The position numbers and the translations under genes are program-made. A model generated the notes under the pieces. The model saw only the letters and a program-made list of their open reading frames with translations. It was not told the origin of the DNA and searched no databases. Shown here piece after piece: positions 28,101-38,079 of a stretch of DNA of 64,000 nt. Numbering within the stretch: the first letter of the stretch is position 1; the number at the start of each line of letters is the position of its first letter. The DNA comes from Nautilus pompilius (lineage: Eukaryota; Mollusca; Cephalopoda; Nautilida; Nautilidae): NCBI GenBank assembly GCA_018389105.1, contig JACATO010000623.1, forward strand, positions 317,501 through 381,500. The letters are read 5' to 3'.

Positions 28101-31100
28101 GCAACTCAATGTGTACCATTTTACTAGTTGGCCATATGATGTATTGCTTGGCAAATGGTACCGTCACCCTCACAAGGACCCTGATATTTGAAAGGGTACT
28201 GTGTTTAACCGGTGCTGACTTGTTCACAGCTACATGGAATGACTGCTGGGATAGTTTACTTGTGAATGCCTCAAGACTTTGGATCTTTGAAGAAAAGAAA
28301 ACATCAGTGTTATGTTTACTGATTTTTCCAGAGATTTTATCAGTAAATCAAAAAATCAAAAGTGTAACATTTGATTTGAATGGAATTTGTTTTCTTAGAA
28401 GAACAATACTTAATTAAAGATTTATTAATAATTTCACATCATAATTCCTTTTCAATCTTTGACAATCATGTTTAGTTTTTGGGGTGAAGAGTTCCAGAAT
28501 CACAAATTTGAAAGGCTCATTGAAGTAGAGCAGAGCAAACAAGTTTGTTTCTGTCCATGGAGGCAGCTATCTCAAATCTGCCTTTCTCCCATCTGCTCTT
28601 CCAGCAGATTTTTACCATATGAATCCAACAAAAAACTGAGAGAGACCAAAGAATCTATTCCCTACACATTAACTTTATTAACAGAAAGGTTAGAATTGAC
28701 AAACAAAACAAAAAAATAATAATTCTCTGCTTATGTTGTAACAAGTTCCACATAGTTGAAAAAAATTTTGCTTACATTTTGTTTTTCCTTTACATCTGGG
28801 TCCATTTGTGACCTAATTTTACTTTAAATATTTTTCCTGTTCTATTTTACTCTTGGACAAAATTCAGCAAAAGCTGAGTATTTTTCATAGCTGACAGTGT
28901 TTCAATAATTATACTAGTTATACAACAATGAGACATGTTAGTCTCTCACATTAGAGCTGTAAATTATGGAATATTGAGTTATCATAAAGGTTTAGAAAAC
29001 TTCTTAAAAGATTAAGGATAAACCACTCAGATTATCTGAGAGGACTTATTAAGAGCCTGTAACATTAACAGATGGTTAGCTACCCACCTATCATTATTAA
29101 GTGTACTGATCGTTTGCAAATAAAAGCATTGAAAGTAGAATAAATATTTCATTCTTAGAGAAAAGCAAAGTTATTCTCTCATATTTTTTTTTCAATCAAA
29201 GAACAGACCACAAAAAAAATGTCAAGAGTTGCTTCCCTTATACAGTGTAGAGTCTAACGGTCCTAATGCTTTGGTGAGAAACCTGCTTGATGATAGTTAA
29301 ATGTTAATTCTGGCTGAACCTTTGCTATTCACATCAGGCAGTAAACCAGATGTGTTTTTTTTCCAGCACACACACCTGACAATTCATTCATGGGGTTTGT
29401 TGTGGAGCAACACCTGAAAGATGATGTAAATCCAAATGCTGTTAGGAAAAACCAGGCTGTAGTGTACGGCAAGAATGAATACATGTGGAATGTAAGTACA
29501 ACAAAAGATCCACTGGTGATTGGACCTCTAACTAGCTCTCTTTATGCTTAATGATTCTTAGAATTTAGTGATGTTTTATTTGTCTCTTCTCTCATCTCCT
29601 GTTTATCATTAAGATATGTGATTTAACTCTCACTGTTTCAGTACATCGCCAGTATGAGAACCCCATCGTCATTGGTTTGGTTAAGCTAATAATTAGACAG
29701 GTTTCTGTTATTCTTAGGGTCTGTAATTCTCTGATGCTCAAGACTATATTGCACCACCAAACTTCTACAGTATATCGCTCATCTGTAAGCAGGCTAGTTT
29801 TCTTGTCCAGGTCTGCAGGATGTGGTTTCGGTGTGTTGTTAAAGCACATTTGCCATAGCTGGAGTGAACACCAACAATGCTATTTTCTGCATCATGTTTT
29901 ATCAGGCAAGTAAAAGAACTTATGAAAAATAAAATGAGAGCACCACAATTTATACACAAAGTCTTGGTGAATATATATAGCCCCTTAAATTTTTCTGACA
30001 TTTTTGTTAGCTTTTCCAAAAAAACTACTTGCTATATTTCATTAAAGAATACAGCAGTCAATTGGCAGAAGAAATTAGTTCATAATTAACTTTTGTTATT
30101 TTGCACAGGCTACAGATGTAGATTCTGGATGAATAATTTCAAATTTTGCCTGTCTGTTTTGCTAAATGTTTACTGTAGCATTTATATTATTAATGGTTTG
30201 TGGTCATTATGTATGATAGTTCTTTATTCGGCATTCTTATTGGATCCAACATATTGTGCCACAGTTTTATTCTGTATGATTTCCTCTCTTTATGTACACA
30301 GGGGAAGGCTAAGTATTTGGATGTTGTAAAAGAATTTACTGAAGTACATAGCACAGTGTACATGGAGGAAAAAAAACACAATAATGTCATTCCATTGTAC
30401 GTCATAAACCATGGACTGCTCAAGGGTGAGGAACTGCATGGACTGCTCAGGGAATCCAAGGTAAGCAAACCATAAATTAGTCAATCTTTTCTTCTTCCAT
30501 CTGTATCCACATGCAATCAAAGCTGTCAAGAATCTACAAGCTTATTTTAAAGATGTGCTATAATTTTTCAAGGTTTATGATAATTAATAAACACTTAGCT
30601 TGTTCTACATGCGCGGCTTTGATCAACTTTATGATCATGAAGAAAAATATATTAAAGATGTTATCGCATCTGCTTAATAATATGAATTGAACAGATATTC
30701 TAATGAGATTTTTTTTAAACTAAACTTAAAATTATGGAATAAAATAGATTTCTGAGGAAAATGATAAACAGGAAACAAACTTAGTGCATTTTTTCATATG
30801 ACACTGATGTGATATCAACATCGTCAGATTCTTGACGTGTTGTTATGTGTTGTTGTTCAATGTCGAATAGACCGCCATGATATTTTTTTTTACCCTTTTT
30901 TCGGAAGACAGGTGAAATTATTTTCACTTAAGTCAGTAATATATATTTCAGAAAGTAAATGTTGATTTATCATGGTTGGCTTCATGAGGTGAAACTCGGA
31001 TTAAACTGAGATCACGCTTGACTTGTAAAACTAGAAGGCAGCTTTATAAATATGGATGAGAGAATTTTATTTTTTTAATCTGATAGCTTTTGACTTAAAA

Positions 31101-34100
31101 CACATGGTAGAACCATTTTTGTTAGTTAGTAATAAAAACATTTTATAGATTTCTGCCACTTACAGGAGCAGGGCATTCATGGTACCGAAGGTCTTTTTGT
31201 CAGTCATCACACAATAACAACCAAAGATTTTCTATAGCCAGAATATGCTGTAACTGAAATATAAACAAACAGACATTCTGACCAGAGTTTGGTATTTCAC
31301 ATATTTTGTCTTAATATACTAAATAACCATTAGCATTCATTGTGATTAAAGATTCCTCTTTAGATAATAGCATTTTTTTCCCCTGCATTACCAATAATTA
31401 ATCAGCCACCATAAAAAAATTTACTGGATCTTTTGATATTCATAAATCATCTTTTTTGTTTTATTTGTTATATATATATAATTTAAAATTTCTTTTTCTT
31501 CAATCTTCAGTTGTTTATTGGTCTTGGATTTCCCTATGAAGGGCCAGCACCCTTAGAAGCCATTGCAAATGGCTGCATTTTCATCAATCCAAAGTTTAAC
31601 CCACCGCACAGCAACAAGAACACACAGTTCTTTAAAGGCAAGCCTACATCAAGAAAGGTAAATGCCTTTTGACAGAATATCTACAATTTAGAAAAGAAAA
31701 TAAAACCATCACAAAAACAATATTTATCTGCTAATTGGTTTGTTTCTCTCTCTCCCTCCCTCCCTCTCCATCAAACAAGCAAAGCCACCTTGAAGACATT
31801 GTTATGACCTTTGTGGTTTGGTGACTTAGGTGTTGAGAAGGCTGCCACAACAGGCTTTTGTTTAAAAGAATGATTGACTCAGAATCAGTGTGATTTACCA
31901 AACTAGTGTCCTGACCTCACCTGTTTCTTTCATATAAATGAGTCTACCCGACTTAAGTGCTGTTCAAACAATCTGCTACTCTAGTGTGTTCCTTAAAGAT
32001 ACAGATGTTTCTGAGCGTGTCAGTGCTAATAGTTTTAATTTTCATTTCTTAATTGAAATTTTATTTGAGGGCACTTTGTTGTGCCACAACTAGCATCTTG
32101 GGTCTGAAGATTGCCATGATAAGATTCGGTTTGGAATACTTAGGTAAGACTCATCTCAGATCTAACACTGGTCAATCGCAAAGCAAGCATATACCCTACT
32201 AAAAAAATTTAAAAGAAAGACTCAAATATAATTTAAAAGTAAAATAAACTGCATTATAATGGTAATGACATTTTCTTTGGTTTAAGAATTATATGATGGT
32301 ATTCCTTCCTTTTTGTTGTTGTTATTAACTGATTAAAAATCTATACAAAATAATGATAAAAAGAAGCTAAACAAACGTCATGTAATATAGAATTGAAATT
32401 GGAGACTAGCAATATACTACCTAAATACAGATTTTAAGAAAGACATTTTACAACTGGAACTTAAGTTTCTTTTTTCATGTCTTGCTTTCTGGTGAGAGTT
32501 TCTTGGATGTGACTAGACTTGGCTAAAAATTTATCTACCTGACCAGTGAATACTACCTTTTATATATAATATGCCACTTAGATTGCTAAGCACAAACTGA
32601 TGTTGAAAACAGTTTAATCTTTGTCATTAGTTTGCTGTGTCACTGTTCTGCCTTGATGCAAATTAGTGCATTAATGTATATGGTTGTCCAGCAAACAAAC
32701 TTGTCAGCCTGTTTCTGTAGTTCGTTCTTTGATTGTTTTTACAGGTGACAAGTCAACACCCATATGCAGAAAGATACATTGGGAAGCCTCATGTTTATAC
32801 TGTCAACATAAATAATCTACAGGAAGTTCGGAAAGTACTCAAAGAAGTTATTTTGAATAATAATGTAAGTAGTTTTTTTTTTTTCCTTCTATGAAGCATT
32901 GGAAACTATTCCAGAAGATGGCCTGTCAGTTCTAACTGACTGTCAACAAATGGTACACTAAATGAAGATTTGTATTAACTAGTAGCATCACTAGTGAAAT
33001 GTTAGAATTTGGTCAGGTGCATTTCAAAATAACACATCCATATTTATGAAATTATTTATATAAATATAAATTTGCAGTGTATGTGGGATTTTTTAATTAG
33101 TTAGATATAATGAAGAATTATAAATTTACGAATTTTACTCATTATTCTCAGAGAAAAACCGCATTTCATTTTGAATTAATTCAGTCCTTCCTTACTTTCA
33201 GTTTACACCATACATGCCATACGAATACACAGAAGAAGGGATGTTACAAAGAATGAATGCCTACATTGAAAATCAAAATTTCTGTGCATTCCAGAACACA
33301 GCTACTAAGTGGCCTCCTCCAGAATCGGTGCAGATGTTTTTGGGAGAATTGGGAAAATCCTGTAATGACGTATGCTGGGAGAGAAGTGTGTACACAATTA
33401 TGACAATGTATTATTGTGTGCTTTGAGGATTGGTATAAATGGGTAAAGATTCATGAGAGACGGTTCTGTGTCAGAGCAGCGCAAACAAACTTTTTTTGCT
33501 CATATTAACTAGGAGAAAATGTCACTTTTACTTTATTAACATATTATGTAACAGTACTCAGATTTATTTTGCCAATTCTTTTCTATTTGCATCACAACAG
33601 AAACATTTGCCACTACCTGGTGGACTTGTTTATTAGTAAATAATATTCCTGTAAAATGATATTAATTTTTACAACTAAAAGTATGACATTTGGATGTAAT
33701 GCATTTCGTTGAAATTTTTAAAGTTTAAAGAGGAGATCTCTGTACTTTTGCAAGTAAAATTAAAACAGAACTTTGTCTGAATGTCCAGTATGCTCTGCAA
33801 CTAAATCATCTGATCTTGGTTACACAGCTTCTTTCATTGGTCAAAAGAGAATGCAAGTAGGATAACTCACTCGCTCAGCTTATAATGTTTTTGTCAGCCA
33901 ATTGTTAATTTGCATGCTTCTAGTGTTATCGACTTTTACTAATAATGGAGCAACAGGTAGGAAGATAGATGATTTTTTGCTGCTTTCATCCTGGAGATTA
34001 GGTATCTAATTTGGTAATAACCATTACAAGATAATTTTTTTTTAAATAAATATGCTGTAGATAATTTAAGGTAAATCTTTTACCTACTACAAGTCATTTT

Positions 34101-34445
34101 CATTTTCATTTTATTTCACCTTAAGCATAGTTGTTTTTTTTGGAACCATGCGGCTGTAATGTGGTTTTTGTTTTTCTTGTTTCAGACCTCATCTGTGAGC
34201 CATCATATTTTGAAGACACAAACACAGCAGCTATAGTGGAGAAGTATAGTTCAGGATGCAAGTCTCGGAAAACATTGTCTGACATTATTTATCCTGCTTA
34301 CAATCCAGCAGAGGCACAGTGTTATTACCAGGCTGAAAAACTGTTGTTCAGCTGTGCTGGAGGACAGTCCCTCTTCCAGAGGATATGCCCTTGTCGAAAT
34401 TTTATCCCGGGACAAATTGCTTTATGTCAAAACTGCATTAGGTGA
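3988..34445 (+). CDS. MGAT5: Alpha-1,6-mannosylglycoprotein 6-beta-N-acetylglucosaminyltransferase (GnT-V), spliced, 17 coding exons
   Basis: The enzyme adds beta-1,6-linked GlcNAc from UDP-GlcNAc to the alpha-1,6 mannose arm of Asn-linked glycans in the Golgi (known for the family). Joined exons give 2322 nt, 773 residues plus stop, close to the vertebrate enzyme (about 740). In order: short cytoplasmic N-terminus, one signal-anchor membrane segment (about residues 17-36), a stem with a helical stretch (about 85-115), a Cys-containing N-terminal lumenal domain with YGVDGSECSF, the catalytic part with GGPLGELVQWSDL (its Glu matches what I recall as the human catalytic base), DSFGTEP, FVVEQHL, GLGFPYEGPAPLEAIANGC (nucleotide-sugar side) and a Cys-rich C-terminus ending CQNCIR. 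ATG 3988 has a good context (G at -3 and +4). MGAT5B is a possible alternative paralogue, but the motifs look closer to MGAT5. Introns 3, 4 and 6 carry transposon or virus-like fossils. Confidence 0.96.
4141..6043. other. MGAT5 intron 1
   Basis: Mostly AT-rich and empty. The stretch 5330-5890 is richer in GC and open in several frames on both strands; it may be a repeat copy, not identified. Confidence 0.6.
6044..6143 (+). CDS. MGAT5: MGAT5 coding exon 2
   Basis: CAG acceptor to 6043, GTAAGT donor from 6144, ends in phase 1. Encodes the stem region with LSEKYVRALAQES and VVDGPYA, which align with the start of the vertebrate stem. Confidence 0.93.
6654..6815 (+). CDS. MGAT5: MGAT5 coding exon 3
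   Basis: CAG acceptor to 6653, GTGAGG donor, phase 1 to phase 1. Encodes DLKKTIAVLLESIL and RLDRLEEKV, a heptad-like helical stem, then a variable Ser/Asn/Gln-rich linker. Confidence 0.93.
7321..7387. repeat. TC/CCCT/TA/CA compound microsatellite
   Basis: Polypyrimidine TCTCTCCCCCTCCCTCC block followed by TC, TA and CA runs in MGAT5 intron 3. Confidence 0.9.
9200..9940 (+). mobile_element. Mariner-type transposase fossil
   Basis: In MGAT5 intron 3. At 9330-9383 the + strand reads VDETCVFHYNPESKQQSS, matching the mariner GDETWVY-YDPE-KQQSS block with the first catalytic Asp-Glu, followed by KVMAPSFF. Downstream traces in other frames (LVHSSY for the PPYSPDL region) show several frameshifts and stops. 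Terminal repeats not found. Confidence 0.75.
11170..11235 (+). repeat. Degenerate tRNA-like sequence
   Basis: GGTCTAATGGTCGTGATGC resembles a D-arm/A box and TGTTTAAGTCAACACC a T-arm, at tRNA spacing. Stems are poor, so an old SINE head is more likely than a gene. Confidence 0.3.
13228..13310 (+). CDS. MGAT5: MGAT5 coding exon 4
   Basis: TTTAAG acceptor to 13227, GTAAGC donor at 13311, ends in phase 0. Encodes a short Cys-bearing piece with ERCNLTL and FPFCKEKLE, start of the lumenal N-terminal domain. Confidence 0.9.
13311..17234. other. MGAT5 intron 4 (3.9 kb)
   Basis: Holds the minus-strand Tc1 fossil at 14740-15290. The sequence at 14100-14740 and 15590-16560 looks less AT-rich and repeat-like but matches nothing I recognise. 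Confidence 0.65.
14740..15290 (-). mobile_element. Tc1-type transposase fossil
   Basis: In MGAT5 intron 4, minus strand. Reads DPNARPHHVTDFLAW then DLNPAELLWNKI, the Tc1 DNARPH...SPDLNPIEHLW catalytic block, preceded by a decayed piece ending RKYSY/ILIKPVIG. Several stops and frame changes. The surrounding 13950-15650 may belong to the same insertion, but no terminal repeats were seen. Confidence 0.72.
17235..17324 (+). CDS. MGAT5: MGAT5 coding exon 5
   Basis: TTTTCAG acceptor, GTAAAT donor, 30 codons, phase 0. Encodes WMRRMWKSHSC, then YGVDGSECSF and YLSE, a strongly conserved block of the family. Confidence 0.95.
17811..17888 (+). CDS. MGAT5: MGAT5 coding exon 6
   Basis: TTGACAG acceptor, GTAAGC donor, 26 codons, phase 0. 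Begins VEGWCP, matching the conserved VExWCP of the family; the rest is the variable segment before the MRLRIRR helix. Confidence 0.88.
17889..22752. other. MGAT5 intron 6 (4.9 kb)
   Basis: Holds the virus-like fossil at 20690-22345. A minus-strand open stretch at 20083-20331 has a coding-like look (EHCLRECSNIQKINTIAEML) and may be a further unknown transposon scrap. The remainder shows nothing. Confidence 0.6.
20690..22345 (+). pseudogene. Virus-like/large DNA element coding fossil: adenain-type protease-like piece and tail-fibre-like motif
   Basis: A very AT-rich block in MGAT5 intron 6, with coding character on the + strand but broken by many stops and frame changes. An 84-codon open stretch at 20700 contains GVFMRDTLP, then IECGILDSG and HGICW, which resembles the adenain-like cysteine protease family carried by Polinton/Maverick and adintovirus-type elements; the reading then shifts frame. 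At 21936-22035 comes DLNLSKNGI then NIADSG and AANKSYVDNSK, the pattern of tail-fibre-like repeats. Further decayed coding continues to about 22345 with EHPYLKSLAYR. Neither piece is intact. The link to a particular element family is from memory of motifs, not a search. Confidence 0.55.
22753..22923 (+). CDS. MGAT5: MGAT5 coding exon 7
   Basis: TTCCAG acceptor to 22752, GTAAAG donor at 22924, 57 codons, phase 0. Contains FMRMRIRRLWPKWSRAIKNL. The frame stays open past the donor to a stop near 23007, but the next exon restores the family sequence, so the donor is preferred. Confidence 0.92.
24230..24296 (+). CDS. MGAT5: MGAT5 coding exon 8
   Basis: CTTACAG acceptor, GTACAA donor, ends in phase 1. 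Encodes VLVHLGLLTKQTGWKFAE, highly conserved in GnT-V. Confidence 0.94.
25285..25438 (+). CDS. MGAT5: MGAT5 coding exon 9 (catalytic region start)
   Basis: CTACAG acceptor, non-consensus but usable GTTAGT donor, phase 1 to phase 2. Encodes GGPLGELVQWSDLI and LYLLGH, the most conserved part of the family. The donor is set by the need to rejoin exon 10 in frame. Confidence 0.93.
25778..25912 (+). CDS. MGAT5: MGAT5 coding exon 10
   Basis: ATGTAG acceptor, GTGAGC donor, phase 2 to phase 2. Encodes ILNRLPSVLSPC and VDIIYTDLAGLRQFKK, matching the vertebrate IDIVGLAQFKK strand-turn. Confidence 0.93.
27403..27536 (+). CDS. MGAT5: MGAT5 coding exon 11
   Basis: TTCTACTAG acceptor, GTAAGT donor, ends in phase 1. 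Encodes CLLRIVDSFGTEP, then NHRNYA and MPQQFFTMF. Confidence 0.95.
29367..29491 (+). CDS. MGAT5: MGAT5 coding exon 12
   Basis: TTCCAG acceptor, GTAAGT donor, ends in phase 0. Encodes PHTPDNSFMGFVVEQHL, nearly identical to the vertebrate block, then a variable loop and VVYGK. Confidence 0.95.
30302..30460 (+). CDS. MGAT5: MGAT5 coding exon 13
   Basis: ACACAG acceptor, GTAAGC donor, 53 codons, phase 0. Encodes YLDVVKEFTEVHSTVY, VINHGLL and LHGLLRESK, the first half of the nucleotide-sugar domain. Confidence 0.95.
31511..31657 (+). CDS. MGAT5: MGAT5 coding exon 14
   Basis: TCTTCAG acceptor, GTAAAT donor, 49 codons, phase 0. Encodes LFIGLGFPYEGPAPLEAI and NPKFNPP, the best conserved donor-substrate region. 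Confidence 0.96.
32745..32864 (+). CDS. MGAT5: MGAT5 coding exon 15
   Basis: TTACAG acceptor, GTAAGT donor, 40 codons, phase 0. Encodes VTSQHPYAERYIGKPHVYTV, matching the vertebrate TSQHPYAEVFIGRPHVWTV. Confidence 0.95.
33202..33385 (+). CDS. MGAT5: MGAT5 coding exon 16
   Basis: TTTCAG acceptor; GTGTGT donor at 33386, weak but the only one that rejoins exon 17 in frame. Encodes YMPYEYTEEGMLQRMNAYI, then WPPPESVQ and CNDVCWE, part of the C-terminal disulfide-rich module. Reading through instead would stop at 33424-33426. Confidence 0.92.
34186..34445 (+). CDS. MGAT5: MGAT5 coding exon 17 (last, with stop)
   Basis: TTTCAG acceptor at 34185. Encodes LICEPSYFED, then FSCAG, CPCRNFIPGQIALCQNC and a TGA stop at 34443-34445. 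The Cys pattern matches the vertebrate C-terminus. Confidence 0.95.
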
Positions 34446-34613
34446 TAGCTCTCAAACAGCATAGGCAACTCAGCTCATCGTACAGTAGACTGCCTTGTTT
34501 TATACCTCGTCAATCCGACTTATTTGATGCCAGAATTCATTGGTATTTCTTCAGCTTTAGAATTTTTTAATCCATTTTATTTATTTTTAACTTACACATG
34601 ATTGCACATGCGT

Positions 34614-34646
<33 letters not shown>

Positions 34647-35480
34647 ACACACAGAGTCAGTCAGTCAGTCACTCTTAGTCTCTCTCTCTCTCTCTGACAG
34701 TACAGTATAGCCTGGTTTATTTCAATAAGGTACTCCTCTCCACACAAAAAAAGGTTGTGTATCAAAGAAATTCACTCTTCTATAGTTTTTGTTTTTTAAA
34801 TCTAATTTTTTTCAGTTTAAGCAAAGCAATAACTAACAATATTGTAATACAAAAATTTAATAATTTATATATATGTTTACTGAAAGATTTGTTTTTCTTA
34901 AAATGGATTACAAACTTTCATATATATATTTTTCTGTACATTAAATATTATATTTTTAAAAAAAAAATGTGCAGACATCCATAGCCAATTAATTATCTCT
35001 TACAGTATGCAGAAGCTTAATAGAAACTGTCTTGTCCCAAGCAGCTCATCAGTAATTCAGCTTTTTTCACCCATTCTGAAACAGAAGTACCATATATTCC
35101 AGGCATGAATACAAAGGTTGGAATACTAAATGGCCTAGTGCTGCTTTTATAGTAATTATCAGCTTTAATTTTAATTAGAACTATAATACAAAACAGTTTC
35201 ATCATTTGACAAATGTCATTATTTAATAAATAAATAAAAAGGTGAAAATATGTTTTACAAAATGCATGTTTAATAGGTATTATATAAGTTTATTTCTTCT
35301 GGCGTGTACAGCATGAATTCTTGATACCAGGAGATATTCTAACAAAGCAATGCTGGCCATAAAATATGATTTGCTTTAAAGTTTTATTTTAAAAACATAT
35401 ATACATGTACATATATTTTTTTATTATTTACATGATTATAAATGTTGTATAAAAGGTAATAAAATTAGAGACTGATATTG
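34446..35480 (+). other. MGAT5: Probable MGAT5 3' untranslated region with candidate poly(A) signals
   Basis: No coding signal after the stop. AATAAA hexamers occur in TTAATAAATAAATAAAAAGG around 35224-35240 and again near 35457-35462. A CA/TC microsatellite lies within. The true cleavage site cannot be fixed from sequence alone. Confidence 0.4.
34614..34697. repeat. CA/GTCA/TC microsatellite in MGAT5 3' UTR
   Basis: Runs of CA, then four GTCA, then TC repeats, one after another. Confidence 0.9.
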
Positions 35481-36910
35481 GCTAGCACATTTACATTAGA
35501 TTTTTAACACTACTACTGGCAACTTACCACATTCATTCATAATTCTCTTATGAAAGAATGTTACTTTATAATAATCAGTAAGATTTTAGATGAATATATT
35601 TGTTATATTTAATAAGAGATTTTGGCTGTTTTATGTAAAAATATTCTTATCTAAATTTGATTGCTGTATTCATAATCTAGTTGTGAATCTGGCTCATGTG
35701 AAAAAAAATGCTTGCTTTATTTAACTCCTTACTGAGAAAATGCCAGGTATGGTGTCAGAGAAGATGGGAGAAATTGTCTATTGGCTTGACGACAGCAGGT
35801 GAGGGGCCCCAAGTGGTGACGAAAACAATTGGCCAACACTTGGAATACCTAAGTATAATACAAGAACAATGAAGTCAGCTTAGACTAGGATTATTTTGAC
35901 CTTAAGAAGTTTGCAGGAGAATGAACAGATAATATTTGAAGAACATTTTTGTGCTAGATGAGAGAGGGTTGCCTTTATCAAGCAGTGGTTACGATGATTT
36001 TTGGGATTATTTAGGATAACATGGGAAGGGAAAATTTCCAAATCTAATTTTGCATTTTGTGATAGTAATGATGATGAAGCATTTGATCGTGTCTTTCTCA
36101 TAGTAGGAAAGACATGATTTAACTGTAAACAAAATTTCTTCAGAAAGCTACATCATGTGCTACTTAAAAGCAAAAAACACGAACAGTTATTTATATATTT
36201 ATTACAATTTTACCTAATGCTTCGGAAAAGTATCAAATCATTTTTGCAATGTGTGATATCCTTGGAAAACAATTTTTGTTTGAATGTTTCATTTTCACCA
36301 CTATATAAAAATTGTGTTAGGAAATTGATAGCAGCTATGTAAACATACTTGTGTTTAAACAAGAAATACATTTTATACAATGGTTTGTCAAAAGGAAAAT
36401 GATGGTTAAAAATGCTTTACTTTTAAATATATAGTTTTATCATAAATTGCTGTGATGGTCTTTTCATCTTTTATACTATTATTAGAATCAAAGGTGTTTC
36501 AGAATAGCCAATAGTTGATCATTGCTGTTATAAGAAAACCATATTTTATATGTGAACACATTTTAACATCATAGTGGAACTATTTTTAAGAAAACAAAAT
36601 GGTCCTTTTTATTTCAGTGGTTATATCAGTATCAACCAAGTGGGTTGTTTTTTTCTAAATTTCTTTTTGGTTTTAATTTATACCAATCTCCATATTTCTT
36701 TAGCATTTATTAAATATTAAAATTTTAAAAATATTTTGCATATGTAAATAAACCTTATTTCACTGATTGTGCCAAGCATCAATCACCAAGTTCTGATTCC
36801 CATAGGAAACCTGTGAACTTTTTTTTTTTTTGAGCTTTTGGTAGAAAGGAAATATTTGAGGACATTGTTTACAGAAGTTAGTATGTTGGTTCATGCATCT
36901 CCAGTCACAG

Positions 36911-36928
36911 TAGTAGTAGTAGTAGTAC
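36911..36928. repeat. AGT trinucleotide microsatellite
   Basis: Six AGT units in the intergenic region after MGAT5. Confidence 0.85.
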
Positions 36929-37120
36929 AACAGACTAACGGACCTGTGTTTGCCACCACCAGGGTTTAAGCCTGATGGAGATTGCAGAAGTTAGTTAAGC
37001 TTTCACTAATCATTTATTTATTAGTTGAACAGATGCACTGGTGACACAGTGGGGCTAAAATGTTAGTCCCAACGACCAACAGGTGGCATATTTGAGACCG
37101 AGATTTATTGGTAAAGCATA
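36920..37120 (+). repeat. Possible decayed tRNA-derived SINE fragments
   Basis: GGGTTTAAGCCTGATGGAG near 36961 looks like a B box, and GGTGACACAGTGGGGC near 37040 followed by TTTGAGACCGAG near 37092 looks like an A-box/B-box pair. Both are degenerate, so this is only a suspicion. Confidence 0.3.
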
Positions 37121-38079
37121 AACTAACTCACTAACTTCTATAAATAACACCACCAATATCTTTTTGTTCTTATCAGAACATTGCTGTTAAAGTTTACAAG
37201 ATTTATATTATCATTAAAATAAAGACCTGTATTGTTTCCTCTGGAGGAGGAGATTCCCTTTTTATTGTAAATGCTTGATAATTCAGGCTAGAAAATACCG
37301 TATATTTTTGTGTCTTCCTTTGTCAGTTGTCTTATAGTTTTCACAGCTGTACAGGGACTTTAGTTTCTTTTATTGATTCAGAAAAAAGAGGTTAAAATAA
37401 AAGCAAATTTTTGAGATGTCAAGATGTGGAATAATCTGGAATGTTTATCGAAACAGTTTTAATTTAACACTTTCTCTCATGCTATAATGGAACATGATCC
37501 TTTCCCTCGTGTACTTCAGCAGGTAATACATGCACAATTTAAAATTTTTTTAAAAATAATTGTCCAGGGTGTGCCTAAATCCACCCTGATCTAATGTACT
37601 GTTTTTACATTAGATCAGCTAAAATTTGTCTAGGAAAGTCACCAGAATTATAGTAAAGTTTCAACTTAGTAAATCTTGCCCAGCTACCAATTCTTCAGTG
37701 GTTTCATGCCTTGAGATTTTATAGCAGTATACCTGAGTACAGGAGTTTTCAGACTTTTTCTCCAAAAGTTCCTCTTCAAAGAATTTATAGATTTTGTGTA
37801 CTCCTTATAGTAAACTTATTAGATAACAAGCTTAGGTTAAATTTTAAATTTATACAGTTTTGTAAGATTTCTACGCTAATAACCCAAGAGAAGAAAGGTT
37901 TTGCTTCAACTCTACCAGTCTGGTAACATTTTGGTTCAGTTTTTGAAAGGGCACATTGGACATCAGATTCCACTAATAGCCGAGAAAAGAATTTGGGCTT
38001 GATGGTGAATAGATTTGAAAATGCTGACTTGCATAAATGTTGATGGAAAAATCAGCAGGTCTGAAGTTTGAGATTATGT

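Larger units (their letters stand above)
22924..34185. other. MGAT5 introns 7-16, no further features recognised
   Basis: Introns of about 0.3-1.8 kb between the listed exons. AT-rich with homopolymer tracts, an ATT run at 23559-23575 and a TC/CCCT tract at 31741-31770. No transposase-like reading found. Confidence 0.6.
35481..38079. other. Intergenic after MGAT5, nothing recognised apart from short repeats
   Basis: AT-rich. Contains the AGT run and possible SINE scraps at 36911-37120. No exon-like frame. Confidence 0.55.

Noticed and set aside
30190..30529. Overlapping minus-strand frames of 92 and 79 codons
   Set aside because: Shadows of MGAT5 exon 13.
34757..34984. 75-codon frame after MGAT5
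   Set aside because: Phe/Ile/Lys/Asn-rich translation of AT-rich 3' UTR, typical of chance.
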